A stretch of DNA of 64,000 bases from Bradyrhizobium sp. WSM471 (GTDB lineage Bacteria; Pseudomonadota; Alphaproteobacteria; Rhizobiales; Xanthobacteraceae), in the NCBI RefSeq assembly GCF_000244915.1, contig NZ_CM001442.1, positions 186,001-250,000 on the forward strand, read 5' to 3'. The notes beneath the pieces were generated by a model. That model worked only from the letters and a program-made list of their open reading frames with translations, was not told where the DNA came from and ran no database searches. Each line of letters opens with the position of its first letter. The first letter of the stretch is position 1. Position numbers and translations under genes: made by a program. This document shows positions 1 to 9,349 of this stretch, piece after piece.

Positions 1-321
1 AACGGCGCGGGTTTTCGCCGCCAAGTACCGATCGATAGTTACATCGCCGACTTCATCTGCCACGCGGCCAAGCTCGTCATCGAGCTCGATGGCGGCCAGC
101 ACTTTTCTGATGAAGGCGAGCGCGCCGATGCACGGCGCTCTGCCGTGATCGAGGCGGAAGGCTTCATGGTGCTCCGTTTCAGCAACCTCGACATCATGAC
201 CAATCGTGTCGGCGTTCTCGAAACAATCGCTGCTGCCGTTGCGGAGAGAACCCCCACCCCAGCCCTCCCCCGCAAGCGGGAGAGGGAGCAGACCGTCGTC
301 GTGGAGAAAAAGCAGCCATGA
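1..321 (+). CDS. DUF559 (VSR/endonuclease-like) protein, 3' end only
   Basis: The window opens inside this gene; 106 codons are visible. Motifs such as [24 protein letters not shown] and GFMVLRFSN are the hallmark of DUF559 proteins, a family related to very-short-patch-repair nucleases with a restriction-endonuclease-like fold. The acidic residues in IELDGGQH are the presumed catalytic ones (family knowledge). The recognisable domain ends near residue 81. The remaining 25 codons ([11 protein letters not shown] and onward) are Pro/Arg-rich and are read out of a palindromic intergenic-type repeat (about 249-294), so the tail is probably not part of the fold. The stop codon overlaps the pheT start (ATGA), which implies translational coupling. 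DNA-cleaving activity is not demonstrated for this family and is only inferred. Confidence 0.8.
   Translation, partial: NGAGFRRQVPIDSYIADFICHAAKLVIELDGGQHFSDEGERADARRSAVIEAEGFMVLRFSNLDIMTNRVGVLETIAAAVAERTPTPALPRKREREQTVVVEKKQP
249..294. repeat. Palindromic GC-rich repeat inside DUF559 coding end
   Basis: A C-rich arm followed by the core CCCCGCAAGCGGG, then GAGAGGGAG. The same core motif (CTCCC-GC-GGGAG) recurs at 9822, 41283, 41387, 55056 and 58811, where it is intergenic. Here it lies within the last 25 codons of the DUF559 gene, just upstream of pheT. Confidence 0.7.
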
Positions 322-2726
322 AATTCACTCTCTCCTGGCTGAAGGAACATCTCGACACCGACGAGCCGCTGGAAAAGCTTGCCGACAAGCTCACCATGAT
401 CGGGCTCGAGGTCGAGAACATCGAGGACAAGGCGAAGGCGCTGAAGCCCTTCACCATCGCGAAGGTGATATCCGCCGAGCAGCATCCGAACGCGGATCGG
501 CTGCGCGTCTGCATGGTCGACACCGGCGACGGTGGCGCGCCCGTGCAGGTGGTGTGCGGCGCGCCGAATGCGCGGACGGGGCTCGTCAGCGTGTTTTCGC
601 CGCCCGGCACCTACATTCCCGGCAAGGACATCACGCTCGGTATCGGCACCATCCGGGGTGTCGAGAGCCGCGGCATGCTGTGCTCGGCGGCCGAATTGCA
701 GATTTCCAACGACCATGACGGCATCATGGAATTGCCCGCGGATGCACCGATCGGCGCTGCCTACGCCGCATGGGCCGGCCTCGGCGATCCCGTGGTCGAG
801 ATCAACCTGACGCCGAACCGGCAGGACTGCACCGGCGTGCACGGCATCGCGCGCGATCTTGCCGCCGCCGACATGGGCAAGTTCAAGGATCCCACCATCA
901 AGCCGATCAAGGGCGAACTCCCGTGCCCGGTGAAGGTCACGGTCGAGGACGCCGCGCTGTGCCCCGGCTTCGCGCTACGCCTCGTGCGCGGCGTGAAGAA
1001 TGGCCCGTCGCCGGAATGGCTGCAGAAGCGGCTGACCGCGATCGGCCTCCGTCCGATCAACGCGCTGGTCGATATCACCAACTTCATGACCTACGACCGC
1101 GCGCGGCCGCTGCACGTGTTCGACGCCAAGAAAGTGAAGGGCAATCTCGTGGTGCGCCGCGCCCGTGACGGCGAGACGCTGCTCGCGCTCGACGGCCGCA
1201 CCTACAATCTCGATCCCGCGATTTGCGTGATCGCGGACGAGCACGGCGTCGAATCGCTCGCCGGCATCATGGGCGGAGAGGCCTCGGGCTGCGACGAGAC
1301 CACCACCGACGTGCTGATCGAATCGGCGCTGTGGAACGAGATCAACATCGCCCAGACCGGGCGCAAGCTCGGCATCAATTCGGACGCGCGTTATCGTTTC
1401 GAGCGCGGTGTCGATCCGGCCTTCATGGTGCCGGGACTGGAGCTCGCGACGAAACTCGTGCTGGAGATGTGCGGCGGCACGCCGTCCGAGAACGTCGTGG
1501 TCGGCAAGAGCTTCGGCGACGACCGCGTGATCGATTTCCCGGTCACCGAGGTCAAGCGGCTCTCGGGCATCGAAGTGCCGATGCCGGAGATGAAGCGCAT
1601 CCTGAGCCATCTCGGCTTCATGATGGCAGGCCCGGGGCCCGTCGTGAAGGTCGCGGTGCCGTCGTGGCGGTCCGACGTGCACGGCAAGGCCGACATCGTC
1701 GAGGAAGTCGTCCGCATCCACGGCGTCGACAAGGTGCCGATGACGCCGTTCGAGCGCGGCGAGGACGCACGCAAATCCGTGCTGACCCCGCTCCAGCTCC
1801 GCACCCGCCGCGCCAGGCGCGCGCTGGCGAGCCGCGGCATCATCGAAGCGGTGACCTGGTCCTTCATCACCAAGTCTGCCGCAAAGCTGTTCGGCGGCGG
1901 CCAGCGCGAACTCGAGGTCGCCAACCCGATCGCGGCGGATTTGTCCGATATGCGCCCGACCCTGTTGGCCGGCCTGATCGCGGCGGCGCAGGCCAATGCC
2001 GACCGCGGCTTTGGCGATGTCGCACTGTTCGAGGTCGGGCAGGTGTTCAAGGGCGATCGCCCGCAGGATCAATTCGTGGCGGCAAGCGGCGTCCGCCGCG
2101 GCTTTGCGTCGTCGCAAGGCCTCGGACGGCACTGGTCGGGTTCGGCGCAGGCTGACTTGTTCGACGCCAAGGCCGATGCGCTCGCGGTGCTCGCCGCTGC
2201 CGGCGCACCGATGCAGGCCCTTCAGATCGTCGCGGGCGGCCCATCCTGGCTGCATCCCGGGCGCTCCGGTACGATCCAGATCGGGCCGCAAAACGTGCTG
2301 GGTTATTTCGGCGAAATGCATCCGCGCGCGCTCGAGGCGCTCGGTGCCGGCGGCCCGCTGATGGTGTTCGAGGTGATCCTCGACCGCATCCCCGAGGCGA
2401 AGAAGAAGCCGACCCGTGCCAAGCCCGTGATCGAGCTGTCGGCCTTCCAGCCCGTCTCGCGTGACTTCGCCTTCATTGTCGACCGCACCGTGAAGGGCGG
2501 CGACATCGTGCGCGCGGCCCAGAGCGTCGACAAGAAGCTGATCACCGCCGTGAACGTGTTCGACGTCTATGAAGGCAAGGGCATCGACGACGGCAAGAAG
2601 TCGATCGCGATCGCGGTGACGATCCAGCCGCGCGAAAAGACCCTGACCGACCAGGAGATCGAGGCCGTCGCCGCGAAGATTGTGGCGGAGGTGACGAAGA
2701 AGACCGGCGGCACTTTGAGAGCATGA
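318..2726 (+). CDS. pheT: Phenylalanine-tRNA ligase beta subunit
   Basis: This is the 802-residue beta subunit of the alpha2-beta2 phenylalanyl-tRNA synthetase, which charges tRNA-Phe in the cytoplasm. The length is normal for the bacterial subunit. It starts [14 protein letters not shown], as the family does. An EMAP/Myf-type tRNA-binding domain follows at about 39-150 ([24 protein letters not shown] residues), then the B3/B4 editing region (about 210-380, [20 protein letters not shown]), the B5 domain (about 400-475), the catalytic-like core and the C-terminal FDX-ACB anticodon-binding domain (about 708-800, SRDFAFIVD). The ATG overlaps the stop of the preceding DUF559 gene. pheS would be expected further upstream, outside the window. 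A purine-rich GGAG at 303-306 can serve as ribosome binding site. Confidence 0.97.
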   Translation: MKFTLSWLKEHLDTDEPLEKLADKLTMIGLEVENIEDKAKALKPFTIAKVISAEQHPNADRLRVCMVDTGDGGAPVQVVCGAPNARTGLVSVFSPPGTYIPGKDITLGIGTIRGVESRGMLCSAAELQISNDHDGIMELPADAPIGAAYAAWAGLGDPVVEINLTPNRQDCTGVHGIARDLAAADMGKFKDPTIKPIKGELPCPVKVTVEDAALCPGFALRLVRGVKNGPSPEWLQKRLTAIGLRPINALVDITNFMTYDRARPLHVFDAKKVKGNLVVRRARDGETLLALDGRTYNLDPAICVIADEHGVESLAGIMGGEASGCDETTTDVLIESALWNEINIAQTGRKLGINSDARYRFERGVDPAFMVPGLELATKLVLEMCGGTPSENVVVGKSFGDDRVIDFPVTEVKRLSGIEVPMPEMKRILSHLGFMMAGPGPVVKVAVPSWRSDVHGKADIVEEVVRIHGVDKVPMTPFERGEDARKSVLTPLQLRTRRARRALASRGIIEAVTWSFITKSAAKLFGGGQRELEVANPIAADLSDMRPTLLAGLIAAAQANADRGFGDVALFEVGQVFKGDRPQDQFVAASGVRRGFASSQGLGRHWSGSAQADLFDAKADALAVLAAAGAPMQALQIVAGGPSWLHPGRSGTIQIGPQNVLGYFGEMHPRALEALGAGGPLMVFEVILDRIPEAKKKPTRAKPVIELSAFQPVSRDFAFIVDRTVKGGDIVRAAQSVDKKLITAVNVFDVYEGKGIDDGKKSIAIAVTIQPREKTLTDQEIEAVAAKIVAEVTKKTGGTLRA

Positions 2727-2749
2727 TCATGCTCGAGAAATAATAGAGC

Positions 2750-3520
2750 ATGAATCTCACTGACTTTCTTCCGAAGGACGTCAGCCTCACCATTGCGATG
2801 GCGCTCTGCGCCGTCGCTTTCGTTTCGGGCACCGCGCGCGGCTTCTCGGGCTTCGGCTCGGCGCTGATCTTCATGCCGCTGGCGAGCAGCATCGCGGCGC
2901 CGCGTCTGGTTGCCGCGCTGCTCCTCGTGATCGATTTCGTCGCGGCCGCGCCGCTGCTGCCTGATGCCTGGCGCAAGGCCGACCGCAAGGCCACCGCCGT
3001 GATCGTGCTGGGCGCGCTGGTCGGCGTGCCCGTCGGCACCTATTTCCTCAGCGTGCTCGAACCCGTCACGACGCGATGGATCATCTCCTGCTTCGTCGCT
3101 GCGCTGTTGCTTCTGCTGCTGTCGGGCTGGCGCTATCGCGGCAAGGACCACGCCTGGCTCTCGGTCGGCATCGGCAGCCTCTCCGGCTTCTGTAGCGGCC
3201 TCGCACAGACCGGCGGCCCGCCAATCGTCGGCTATTGGCTCGGCCGCCCCGTTGCCCCGATCGTCGCGCGCGCCAACATCTTGCTGTTCTTCGGCGCGTC
3301 GGATTTCTTCTCGATGGTCAGCTATGCGACCACAGGACTGATCTCGCGCGAATCGCTCGTGCTCTCGCTCATCGTCGGACCGGTCTATGCGATCGGCGTC
3401 GCCTTCGGTGCGTCGCTGTTCGGCCGTGCCAGCGAGAAGGTGTTTCGCGCCATCTGTTACGGGCTGATCGCGCTGGCGGTGATCGCCGGACTGCCGGCAC
3501 TGGATGGGGTGTTGCGCTAA
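2750..3520 (+). CDS. TauE/SafE family membrane permease
   Basis: A 256-residue integral membrane protein with about eight hydrophobic segments. The N-terminal signature FVSGTARGFSGFGSAL is typical of TauE/SafE (DUF81) transporters, which move sulfite, sulfoacetate or related organic anions out of or into the cell. A second repeat-like half contains SLSGFCSGLAQTGGPPIVGYWL, matching the conserved G-x-x-GG-P-P motif of the second half. The gene lies 23 nt downstream of pheT on the same strand and could be co-transcribed, although a functional link is not apparent. The substrate cannot be deduced from sequence. Confidence 0.88.
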   Translation: MNLTDFLPKDVSLTIAMALCAVAFVSGTARGFSGFGSALIFMPLASSIAAPRLVAALLLVIDFVAAAPLLPDAWRKADRKATAVIVLGALVGVPVGTYFLSVLEPVTTRWIISCFVAALLLLLLSGWRYRGKDHAWLSVGIGSLSGFCSGLAQTGGPPIVGYWLGRPVAPIVARANILLFFGASDFFSMVSYATTGLISRESLVLSLIVGPVYAIGVAFGASLFGRASEKVFRAICYGLIALAVIAGLPALDGVLR

Positions 3521-3530
3521 GCCATCCACA

Positions 3531-3674
3531 GTCGTCCTGGCGAAAGCCAGGACCCATTACCCCGGTCAGCGCTATAGCGCGAAGCTGACAGCCCCAGGTC
3601 TTCGCCAAACTGCGCCCTAGGGTAATAGGTCCTGGATCTGCGCTTCGCTTCGCTGCGCTTGTCCAGGACGACGA
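3531..3674. repeat. Long inverted intergenic repeat (family A, GTCGTCCTGGC)
   Basis: Begins with GTCGTCCTGGCGAAAGCCAG and ends with the complement of the same end, GTCCAGGACGAC. The right arm carries an internal insertion rich in CTTCGCTT/GCGCTT. It sits between the convergent ends of the TauE gene and the amine oxidase gene, so it could act as a bidirectional terminator or transcript-end stabiliser. Other members in the window are at 6246-6371 and 18089-18209. Confidence 0.8.
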
Positions 3675-3679
3675 CTGAA

Positions 3680-5077
3680 TTAGTTCCTCTGCTGCCGCGG
3701 CGCCCGCCGCTTCTTCGTCGACTGCGTCGGCACATCGGCCGGCTCGTCCTTGAGCGCGCCGATCTTGCGCAAGGCCGCGTCCGCGGCGCGCTCGCCGCTT
3801 TCCCAGGCGCCGTCGACGGTGCCCCACAGCGTCTCGTGCGTGGCTTCGCCGGCGAGGAACATGTTGCCGATCGGCTCGGCGAGGATTCTTCGCGAGAGCT
3901 GACCGCCCGGCGAGGCCGCCGACATCGCACCCATCACGAACGGCGAGGCGTTCCAGCGCGTCGCGCTGGCTTTCTGCACGGCGGCCGCCACTTCGCCGCC
4001 GAACAGCTTCGTGATCCATTCTCTGGCGAAGGCCGTCATCGCCTTCTCGCCTTGCCCGGACAGATCGCGGCCGAACGAGCCGCCGACATCGATCGAGCAC
4101 AGCGAAGAGCCGCCGATATTGGCGAACATCAGCGCCGTGCGCGTCGAGTTGCTCTGCTCGATCAGGATGTCGTCGCGCGACAGGCCGAGCGGATTGCCCG
4201 GCAGTTGCAGCACGATGTGATCGTAGCTTCCGAGCGTGAGCTTCGAGGCGGCATCGAGCGTGCGCTTCGGAATGTCAGGCCCAAACTTGATCGCGCCCGA
4301 AATCAGCACATTGGTCGAGACCGTGATGATGGCGGCACGTGCGGCGATCTTGCCGGCTTGTGTCTCCACGCTGACGTCGCGATTGCTCCAGACGATCCGG
4401 CTCGCCGGCGTCGACAGCGCGACCGGCGCCTGCTCACCGAGTTTGGTGATCAGGGTCCCCAGGCCCTGGCGGCAGGCGATCGCGGCGTTGCGATCCTGTG
4501 CCCGCGCCTTGTCGATCGCAGACAGCTCCTTCAGGTCCTTGCCGGCGAAGCTCGCGCCCAGGATGAACTCGGCCGCGCCGGCCCAATCGCCGAGATCCTT
4601 CGGCAGCACCGAGGCGCAGGCGGTATCGAGCTTGCCGCGCGCGGCCTCGTCGATGGCGCGGTTGGCGCGCACCAGCGCCGCCAGGAATTCCTCGGTCTCG
4701 CCGGCCCGTGCGTTGCGGCGGCCGATGCGCATCTTCTGGCCTGATGGCGCCGGCAGAACGTCGAGCCCGGCACTGCGCGCCAGCCGGATCATCGGATTGG
4801 TGTCGGGATTGTGCATCCAGCGCGCGCCGCGATCGAACGGCGTGTCGAAGGTGGTCGTATCCGTGATGCAGCGGCCGCCGATCTGCGACGCCGCTTCCAC
4901 CACCACGACCCTGCGATTGGCCGCCATGATGCGCCGCGCCGCGGCAATTCCGGCCGCGCCCGCGCCGATCACGACGATGTCAGCCTCGCGTGGCAGGGGC
5001 GCGGCGGTTGCGCGCAGGACCGGCATCGCGGCAAGGCCCGCCGATGCCGATAGGAAGCTGCGGCGCGTGATTGTCAT
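3680..5077 (-). CDS. Tat-exported flavin monoamine oxidase family protein
   Basis: A 465-residue FAD-dependent amine oxidase. The chosen start gives MTITRRSFLSASAGLAAMPV, a good twin-arginine signal, so the enzyme is probably exported folded to the periplasm with FAD bound. The dinucleotide-binding fold follows at about 30-60 (IVVIGAGAAGIAAARR, then VVVVEAASQIGGRC), and the C-terminal FAD-contact segment NMFLAGEATHETLWGTVDGA is the conserved ending of the monoamine oxidase family. The reading frame stays open for 30 codons further upstream, but that extension would destroy the Tat signal. The substrate is unknown; polyamines, aromatic amines or amino acids are all possible. It is transcribed alone, convergent with the TauE gene. 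Confidence 0.87.
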   Translation of the reverse strand: MTITRRSFLSASAGLAAMPVLRATAAPLPREADIVVIGAGAAGIAAARRIMAANRRVVVVEAASQIGGRCITDTTTFDTPFDRGARWMHNPDTNPMIRLARSAGLDVLPAPSGQKMRIGRRNARAGETEEFLAALVRANRAIDEAARGKLDTACASVLPKDLGDWAGAAEFILGASFAGKDLKELSAIDKARAQDRNAAIACRQGLGTLITKLGEQAPVALSTPASRIVWSNRDVSVETQAGKIAARAAIITVSTNVLISGAIKFGPDIPKRTLDAASKLTLGSYDHIVLQLPGNPLGLSRDDILIEQSNSTRTALMFANIGGSSLCSIDVGGSFGRDLSGQGEKAMTAFAREWITKLFGGEVAAAVQKASATRWNASPFVMGAMSAASPGGQLSRRILAEPIGNMFLAGEATHETLWGTVDGAWESGERAADAALRKIGALKDEPADVPTQSTKKRRAPRQQRN

Positions 5078-5237
5078 GACATGGTTTCCGGAGACTTGCA
5101 GCAAACGGGAACAGCTAGCGAACCTTGCCGCATCTGATGTTGCGCGGCAACCATCATGGTGAATCAATCGTGCTTGATGTCACAGAACGATGAACCGAAT
5201 TGCAACACGTTCCGACCATGATAGAGAAGAGAAAAAG

Positions 5238-5255
5238 ACGGCCGGAAAAGGCCGT
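5238..5255 (+). other. Small hairpin in the leader of the NlpC/P60-like gene
   Basis: ACGGCC-GGAAAA-GGCCGT forms a perfect 6-bp stem with a 6-nt loop. It ends directly before the G-rich ribosome binding site (GGGGGAG, 5256-5262) of the gene starting at 5270. It may modulate initiation or be incidental. Confidence 0.4.
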
Positions 5256-5269
5256 GGGGGAGTTTTGAA

Positions 5270-6238
5270 ATGGGGACGGTCCTGGATTCAGTCGGCAAGC
5301 TGATTGCCGCGTACCTCTCGAAGGAGGTGCCGGGCTATGAGCCGTTCACGCCGAGCGACCCCGAGCATCTGCGCGGCGTGATCGAGCCCGGCGACGTGCT
5401 ACTGGTCGAGGGCAACAACCGCATCTCGGGCATCATCAAATATCTGACGCAGTCGACCTGGTCCCACGGCGCACTCTATGTCGGCCCCATCGAAGGCGCG
5501 GAAGAGCCCGATGGCGAGCCGCACGTGCTGATCGAGGCCAATATCGGCGAAGGCGTCACCTCCGCGCCGCTGTCGAAATACTTCCCCTATCACACCCGCG
5601 TCTGCCGTCCGGTCGGGCTGTCCTATGAGGACCGCACCACGGTCTGCCGCTATGCGATCAACCGCATCGGCTTCGGCTACGACACCAAGAACATCGTCGA
5701 CCTGATGCGCTTTCTGTTTCCGCTGCCGATCCCGCAGCGCTGGCGGCGCCGCATGATCTCGATCGGCTCGGGCGATCCCACCAAGATCATCTGCTCGGCC
5801 CTGATCGCACAAGCGTTCGACGCCGTGCGTTACCCGATCCTGCCCAAGATCACCAAGGCCGGCAGCCGCGCCGCCCGCCGCGAGATCCTGCACATCCGCG
5901 ATTCCTCGCTCTACATGCCCCGCGACTTCGACATCTCGCCCTATTTTGAAGTCGTCAAACCCACCATCGTGCACGGCTTCGACTACACCGCCTTGCACTG
6001 GGCCGACAAGCAGAAGCCGCTCGAGGAGGTAGCCGGCACCTTCGGTGTGTTTCCAGAAACGTTCCGTGCGCCGCCGCTCGTTCCTGAAGCGACTGACGAA
6101 GAGGCGCCGGTTTCGGCTGAAGAAGTGATGCGTGAGGCGGCTGCGGAGATGAGCGTTGCCTTCTCCGAGCATTTTGTGCTGCTGAACGATCTCGCAAAGT
6201 ACCGCGCGCAGGGACACGCGCTGGGGATGGCGGCGTAG
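5270..6238 (+). CDS. Permuted NlpC/P60 (YiiX/YebB-like) amidase-fold protein
   Basis: A 322-residue protein. The motif GDVLLVEGNNRISGIIKYLTQS followed by TWSHGALYVG (about 45-73) supplies the histidine of a papain-like fold. The cysteine appears later, in KIICSALIAQAF (about 168-178). This His-before-Cys order is the circular permutation typical of the YiiX/YebB and LRAT-like branch of the NlpC/P60 superfamily, whose members hydrolyse amide or ester bonds in lipids or peptidoglycan. No signal peptide is visible, though a short hydrophobic patch lies near the N terminus. The C-terminal 60 residues (PEATDEEAPVSAEEVMREAAAEM) are acidic and probably helical. The substrate is unknown. A purine-rich Shine-Dalgarno at 5256-5262 supports this start. 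Confidence 0.75.
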   Translation: MGTVLDSVGKLIAAYLSKEVPGYEPFTPSDPEHLRGVIEPGDVLLVEGNNRISGIIKYLTQSTWSHGALYVGPIEGAEEPDGEPHVLIEANIGEGVTSAPLSKYFPYHTRVCRPVGLSYEDRTTVCRYAINRIGFGYDTKNIVDLMRFLFPLPIPQRWRRRMISIGSGDPTKIICSALIAQAFDAVRYPILPKITKAGSRAARREILHIRDSSLYMPRDFDISPYFEVVKPTIVHGFDYTALHWADKQKPLEEVAGTFGVFPETFRAPPLVPEATDEEAPVSAEEVMREAAAEMSVAFSEHFVLLNDLAKYRAQGHALGMAA

Positions 6239-6245
6239 CTCCGCC

Positions 6246-6371
6246 GTCGTCCTGGCGAAAGCCAGGACCCATTATCAGAGGAGACGTTTGGCGAGGACCG
6301 GCCGTTCGGTACAGCTACCGCGCGCGATCGATAAGCTCCGCGGTATGGGTCTTGGCTTTCGCCAGGACGAC
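6246..6371. repeat. Long inverted intergenic repeat (family A)
   Basis: GTCGTCCTGGCGAAAGCCAG at the left end and its complement CTTTCGCCAGGACGAC at the right end bracket a unique middle. It lies between the convergent ends of the NlpC/P60-like gene and csoR. It is the same family as 3531-3674 and 18089-18209. Confidence 0.85.
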
Positions 6372-6417
6372 ATTGGTGGATATCGTTGGCCCCTCACAAT
6401 GGCGAGTGAGTACGACC

Positions 6418-6693
6418 CTACCGCTCTGCCCGCCCAATCACCGCCATCAGCTCCGCGATCTTCTCGCGCTGGTCCGCCTTGTCGCCGCTCGCGATCGCAT
6501 GCTCGACGCAATGGGCGACGTGATCTTTCAGAACCTCTTCCTCGACCCGGCGCAGCGCAGCGCGGACCGCCGAGATCTGCGTCACGATGTCGATGCAATA
6601 GCGGTCCTCCTCGACCATTTTCGAGAGGCCGCGAACCTGCCCCTCGATCCGGCCGAGACGTTTTCCGACAGATGCCTTGATGTCCTTGCGCAT
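6418..6693 (-). CDS. csoR: CsoR-family copper-sensing repressor
   Basis: A 91-residue all-helical DUF156 (CsoR/RcnR) repressor. The metal ligands expected for Cu(I) sensing are present as Cys33 (DRYCIDIV), His58 (KDHVAHC) and Cys62, giving the C-H-x3-C pattern of CsoR rather than the pattern of RcnR or FrmR. In this family Cu(I) binding releases the repressor from DNA. The gene is divergent from the copper ATPase gene, and the 50-bp gap contains a palindrome well suited as operator. The start [20 protein letters not shown] is the usual N terminus; the open frame further upstream overlaps copA and is rejected. The organism-specific role is inferred from context. Confidence 0.9.
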   Translation of the reverse strand: MRKDIKASVGKRLGRIEGQVRGLSKMVEEDRYCIDIVTQISAVRAALRRVEEEVLKDHVAHCVEHAIASGDKADQREKIAELMAVIGRAER

Positions 6694-6701
6694 GCGGCTT
6701 A

Positions 6702-6720
6702 TATACCCCCCTAGGGTATA
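6702..6720. promoter_or_regulatory. Probable CsoR operator / divergent copper promoter
   Basis: The 19-bp site reads TATACCCCCCTAGGGTATA: 7-bp arms TATACCC and GGGTATA separated by five bases. CsoR operators are G/C-tract inverted repeats of the TACCC-N-GGGTA kind. The site occupies the middle of the 50-bp gap between csoR and the copper ATPase start, so one site could repress both genes. No other inverted repeat is seen in the gap. Confidence 0.75.
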
Positions 6721-6743
6721 ACTTGCAAGACCGGAGCGTGGCA

Positions 6744-9179
6744 ATGACCGACGCGGAACACGAGCACCGTCACAACGCGGAAACACATTCCGGATGCGGC
6801 TGTTCCAGTAAGGCTGCCCCGGTCGCCCAGCCCGCCGCTGCCTCCTGCTGCGGCGCGCACGGCGATCACGCGCATGACCACGGCGCCGCGGCAAAAGTCC
6901 GTGATCCCGTCTGTGGCATGACAGTCGATCCCGCGACGTCCAAGCACCGCTTCGACCATCACGGCGCGACCTTCCATTTCTGCTCGGCCGGCTGCCGCAC
7001 CAAATTCGCCGAGGATCCCGCAAGATATCTCGCCAAGGAGAAGACACCCGAGCCCGAGATGCCCGCAGGCACGATCTACACCTGCCCGATGCATCCGCAG
7101 ATCCGCCAGGCCGGACCCGGCACCTGCCCGATCTGCGGCATGGCGCTCGAGCCGGAAGTGGCGAGCCTGGAGACCGGGCCCAATCCTGAGCTTGCCGACA
7201 TGACGCGGCGGTTCTGGATCGGCGGCGCGCTGGCTTTGCCGGCCGTGGTGCTGGAGATGGGCGGCCATCTCGCGGGCCCGCACAACTGGATCGATGCGAC
7301 GCTGTCGAACTGGATCCAGCTCGTCTTCGCCACGCCCGTGGTGCTGTGGGCCGGCTGGCCGTTCTTCGTTCGCGGCTGGCAGTCGCTGCTGACGCGCAAC
7401 CTCAACATGTTCACGCTGATCGCGATGGGTACGGGCGTTGCCTATGTCTACAGCCTGATCGGCACCATCGCGCCGCAGATCTTCCCGGCCACATTCCGCG
7501 GGCATGAAGGCGCGGTCGCGGTCTATTTCGAGGCAGCGGCCGTCATCACCGTGCTGGTGCTGCTCGGGCAGGTGCTGGAGCTGCGAGCCCGCGATGCGAC
7601 GTCGGGTGCGATCAAGGCGCTGCTGCAGCTCGCCCCCAAGACCGCACGGCGCATCGATGGCGATGGCGGCGAGCACGAGGTCGAGATCGACGCGCTTCAT
7701 GCCGGTGACCGCTTGCGCGTGCGGCCGGGCGAAAAAGTGCCGGTCGACGGCGTCATTCTGGAAGGCCGTTCCTCGCTCGACGAGTCGCTCGTAACAGGCG
7801 AATCCATGCCGGTGACCAAGGAGACGGGCGCGAAGGTGATCGCGGGCACGCTCAACCAGTCCGGCAGCTTCATCATGCGCGCCGACAAGGTCGGGCGGGA
7901 GACGCTGCTGTCGCAGATCGTGCAGATGGTGGCCGACGCGCAGCGCTCGCGGGCGCCAATCCAGCGCCTCGCCGACCAGGTCGCGGGCTGGTTCGTGCCG
8001 ACCGTGATCGCCGTCGCCATCGCCGCGTTCGCTGCCTGGGCCTGGTTCGGGCCGGAGCCGCGGCTGGCCTTCGGCCTCGTCGCCGCCGTCAGCGTACTGA
8101 TCATCGCCTGCCCCTGTGCGCTGGGACTCGCGACTCCGATGTCGATCATGGTCGGCGTCGGCCGCGGCGCGCAGGCAGGCGTGCTGATCAAGAACGCCGA
8201 GGCGCTCGAGCGAATGGAGAAGATCGACACGCTGGTGGTCGACAAGACCGGCACCCTGACCGAGGGCAAGCCGAAGGTGGTCGCGATCGTGCCCGCGGCC
8301 GGCTTTGCGGAAGACGATATCCTCCGCATGGCCGCCAGCGTCGAGCGCGCCAGCGAGCATCCTCTGGCCGACGCGATCATGCGCGCGGCGAAGGAGAAGC
8401 AGCTCGCGCTGGGCCAGGTCGAACAATTCGATTCGCCGACCGGCAAGGGCGCGACCGGCAAGGTCGACGGCAAAACCATCGTGCTCGGCAATGCCAAATA
8501 TCTGATGTCGATCGGCATCGACACCACAGCGCTCGATGGCGAGGCCGAACGGCTGCGCGGCGATGGCGCGACCGTGATCAACATGGCGGTCGACGGCCGG
8601 CTTGCCGGCCTGTTCGCGATCGCCGATCCGGTCAAGGCTTCCACGCCGGAGGCCCTGAAGGCACTGGCAGCCGAAGGCATCAAGGTCATCATGCTGACCG
8701 GCGACAACCGCACCACGGCGGAGGCTGTCGCGCGCAGGCTCGGCATCGCCGACGTCGAGGCCGAAGTGCTGCCGGATCAGAAGAGCGCGGTGGTGACAAA
8801 GCTGCAGAAGGCCGGCCGCAGTGTCGCCATGGCCGGCGACGGCGTCAACGACGCGCCGGCGCTGGCTGCGGCCGAAGTCGGCATCGCGATGGGCACCGGC
8901 ACGGACGTGGCGATGGAGAGCGCCGGCGTCACACTGCTGAAGGGCGATCTCACCGGCATCGTCCGTGCGCGAAAACTGTCGCAGGCGACGATGAGCAACA
9001 TCCGGCAGAACCTGTTCTTCGCCTTCATCTACAACGCCGCCGGGATTCCGATCGCGGCCGGCATCCTCTATCCGACCTTCGGCGTGCTGCTGTCGCCGAT
9101 CATCGGAGCCGCCGCGATGGCGCTGTCCTCGGTCAGCGTGGTCGGGAATGCGCTGCGGCTGCGGGCAACGCGGCTGTGA
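6744..9179 (+). CDS. copA: Cu(+)-exporting P1B-type ATPase with YHS and heavy-metal-binding domains
   Basis: An 811-residue P-type ATPase that exports Cu(I) to the periplasm. The N terminus has a His/Cys-rich tail ([20 protein letters not shown]), then a YHS domain (about 52-96, [12 protein letters not shown] to FCSAGC), then the [17 protein letters not shown] heavy-metal-binding module (about 110-135). The usual GMxCxxC HMA domains are absent. The transmembrane ion site CPC is at 456-458 and the phosphorylated Asp of DKTGT at 500. The C-terminal [10 protein letters not shown] and [14 protein letters not shown] motifs are those of the Cu(I) class P1B-1. The start at 6744 follows GGAGCG; an upstream TTG is possible but less likely. 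Divergent csoR and the palindrome between them indicate copper induction. Confidence 0.92.
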   Translation: MTDAEHEHRHNAETHSGCGCSSKAAPVAQPAAASCCGAHGDHAHDHGAAAKVRDPVCGMTVDPATSKHRFDHHGATFHFCSAGCRTKFAEDPARYLAKEKTPEPEMPAGTIYTCPMHPQIRQAGPGTCPICGMALEPEVASLETGPNPELADMTRRFWIGGALALPAVVLEMGGHLAGPHNWIDATLSNWIQLVFATPVVLWAGWPFFVRGWQSLLTRNLNMFTLIAMGTGVAYVYSLIGTIAPQIFPATFRGHEGAVAVYFEAAAVITVLVLLGQVLELRARDATSGAIKALLQLAPKTARRIDGDGGEHEVEIDALHAGDRLRVRPGEKVPVDGVILEGRSSLDESLVTGESMPVTKETGAKVIAGTLNQSGSFIMRADKVGRETLLSQIVQMVADAQRSRAPIQRLADQVAGWFVPTVIAVAIAAFAAWAWFGPEPRLAFGLVAAVSVLIIACPCALGLATPMSIMVGVGRGAQAGVLIKNAEALERMEKIDTLVVDKTGTLTEGKPKVVAIVPAAGFAEDDILRMAASVERASEHPLADAIMRAAKEKQLALGQVEQFDSPTGKGATGKVDGKTIVLGNAKYLMSIGIDTTALDGEAERLRGDGATVINMAVDGRLAGLFAIADPVKASTPEALKALAAEGIKVIMLTGDNRTTAEAVARRLGIADVEAEVLPDQKSAVVTKLQKAGRSVAMAGDGVNDAPALAAAEVGIAMGTGTDVAMESAGVTLLKGDLTGIVRARKLSQATMSNIRQNLFFAFIYNAAGIPIAAGILYPTFGVLLSPIIGAAAMALSSVSVVGNALRLRATRL

Positions 9180-9227
9180 GCGAGCGCCTTCTCTCTCGCA
9201 CCGTTCACGAAACGCGGTAAGATACGC

Positions 9228-9312
9228 GTAGCCCGGATGAAGCGAAGCGCAATCCGGGGTCTGTCCACGCATCGAAACTGTCCCGGATTGCGCTTCGCTC
9301 CATCCGGGCTAC
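9228..9312. repeat. Inverted intergenic repeat (family B, GTAGCCCGGATG)
   Basis: GTAGCCCGGATGAAGCGAAG at the left and its near-complement CTTCGCTCCATCCGGGCTAC at the right, 85 bp in all. The other family members are at 32486-32570 and 36482-36565. It lies between copA and nikR. Confidence 0.9.
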
Positions 9313-9349
9313 CGACTACGCACCAAGCGGTACGCACGGAGAGGACTTG

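Noticed and set aside
6711..9272. An 853-codon open frame antisense to the copper ATPase gene
   Set aside because: It has the typical His/Asp/Arg-rich composition of an antisense frame in GC-rich DNA, and the opposite strand carries a complete, motif-rich ATPase.
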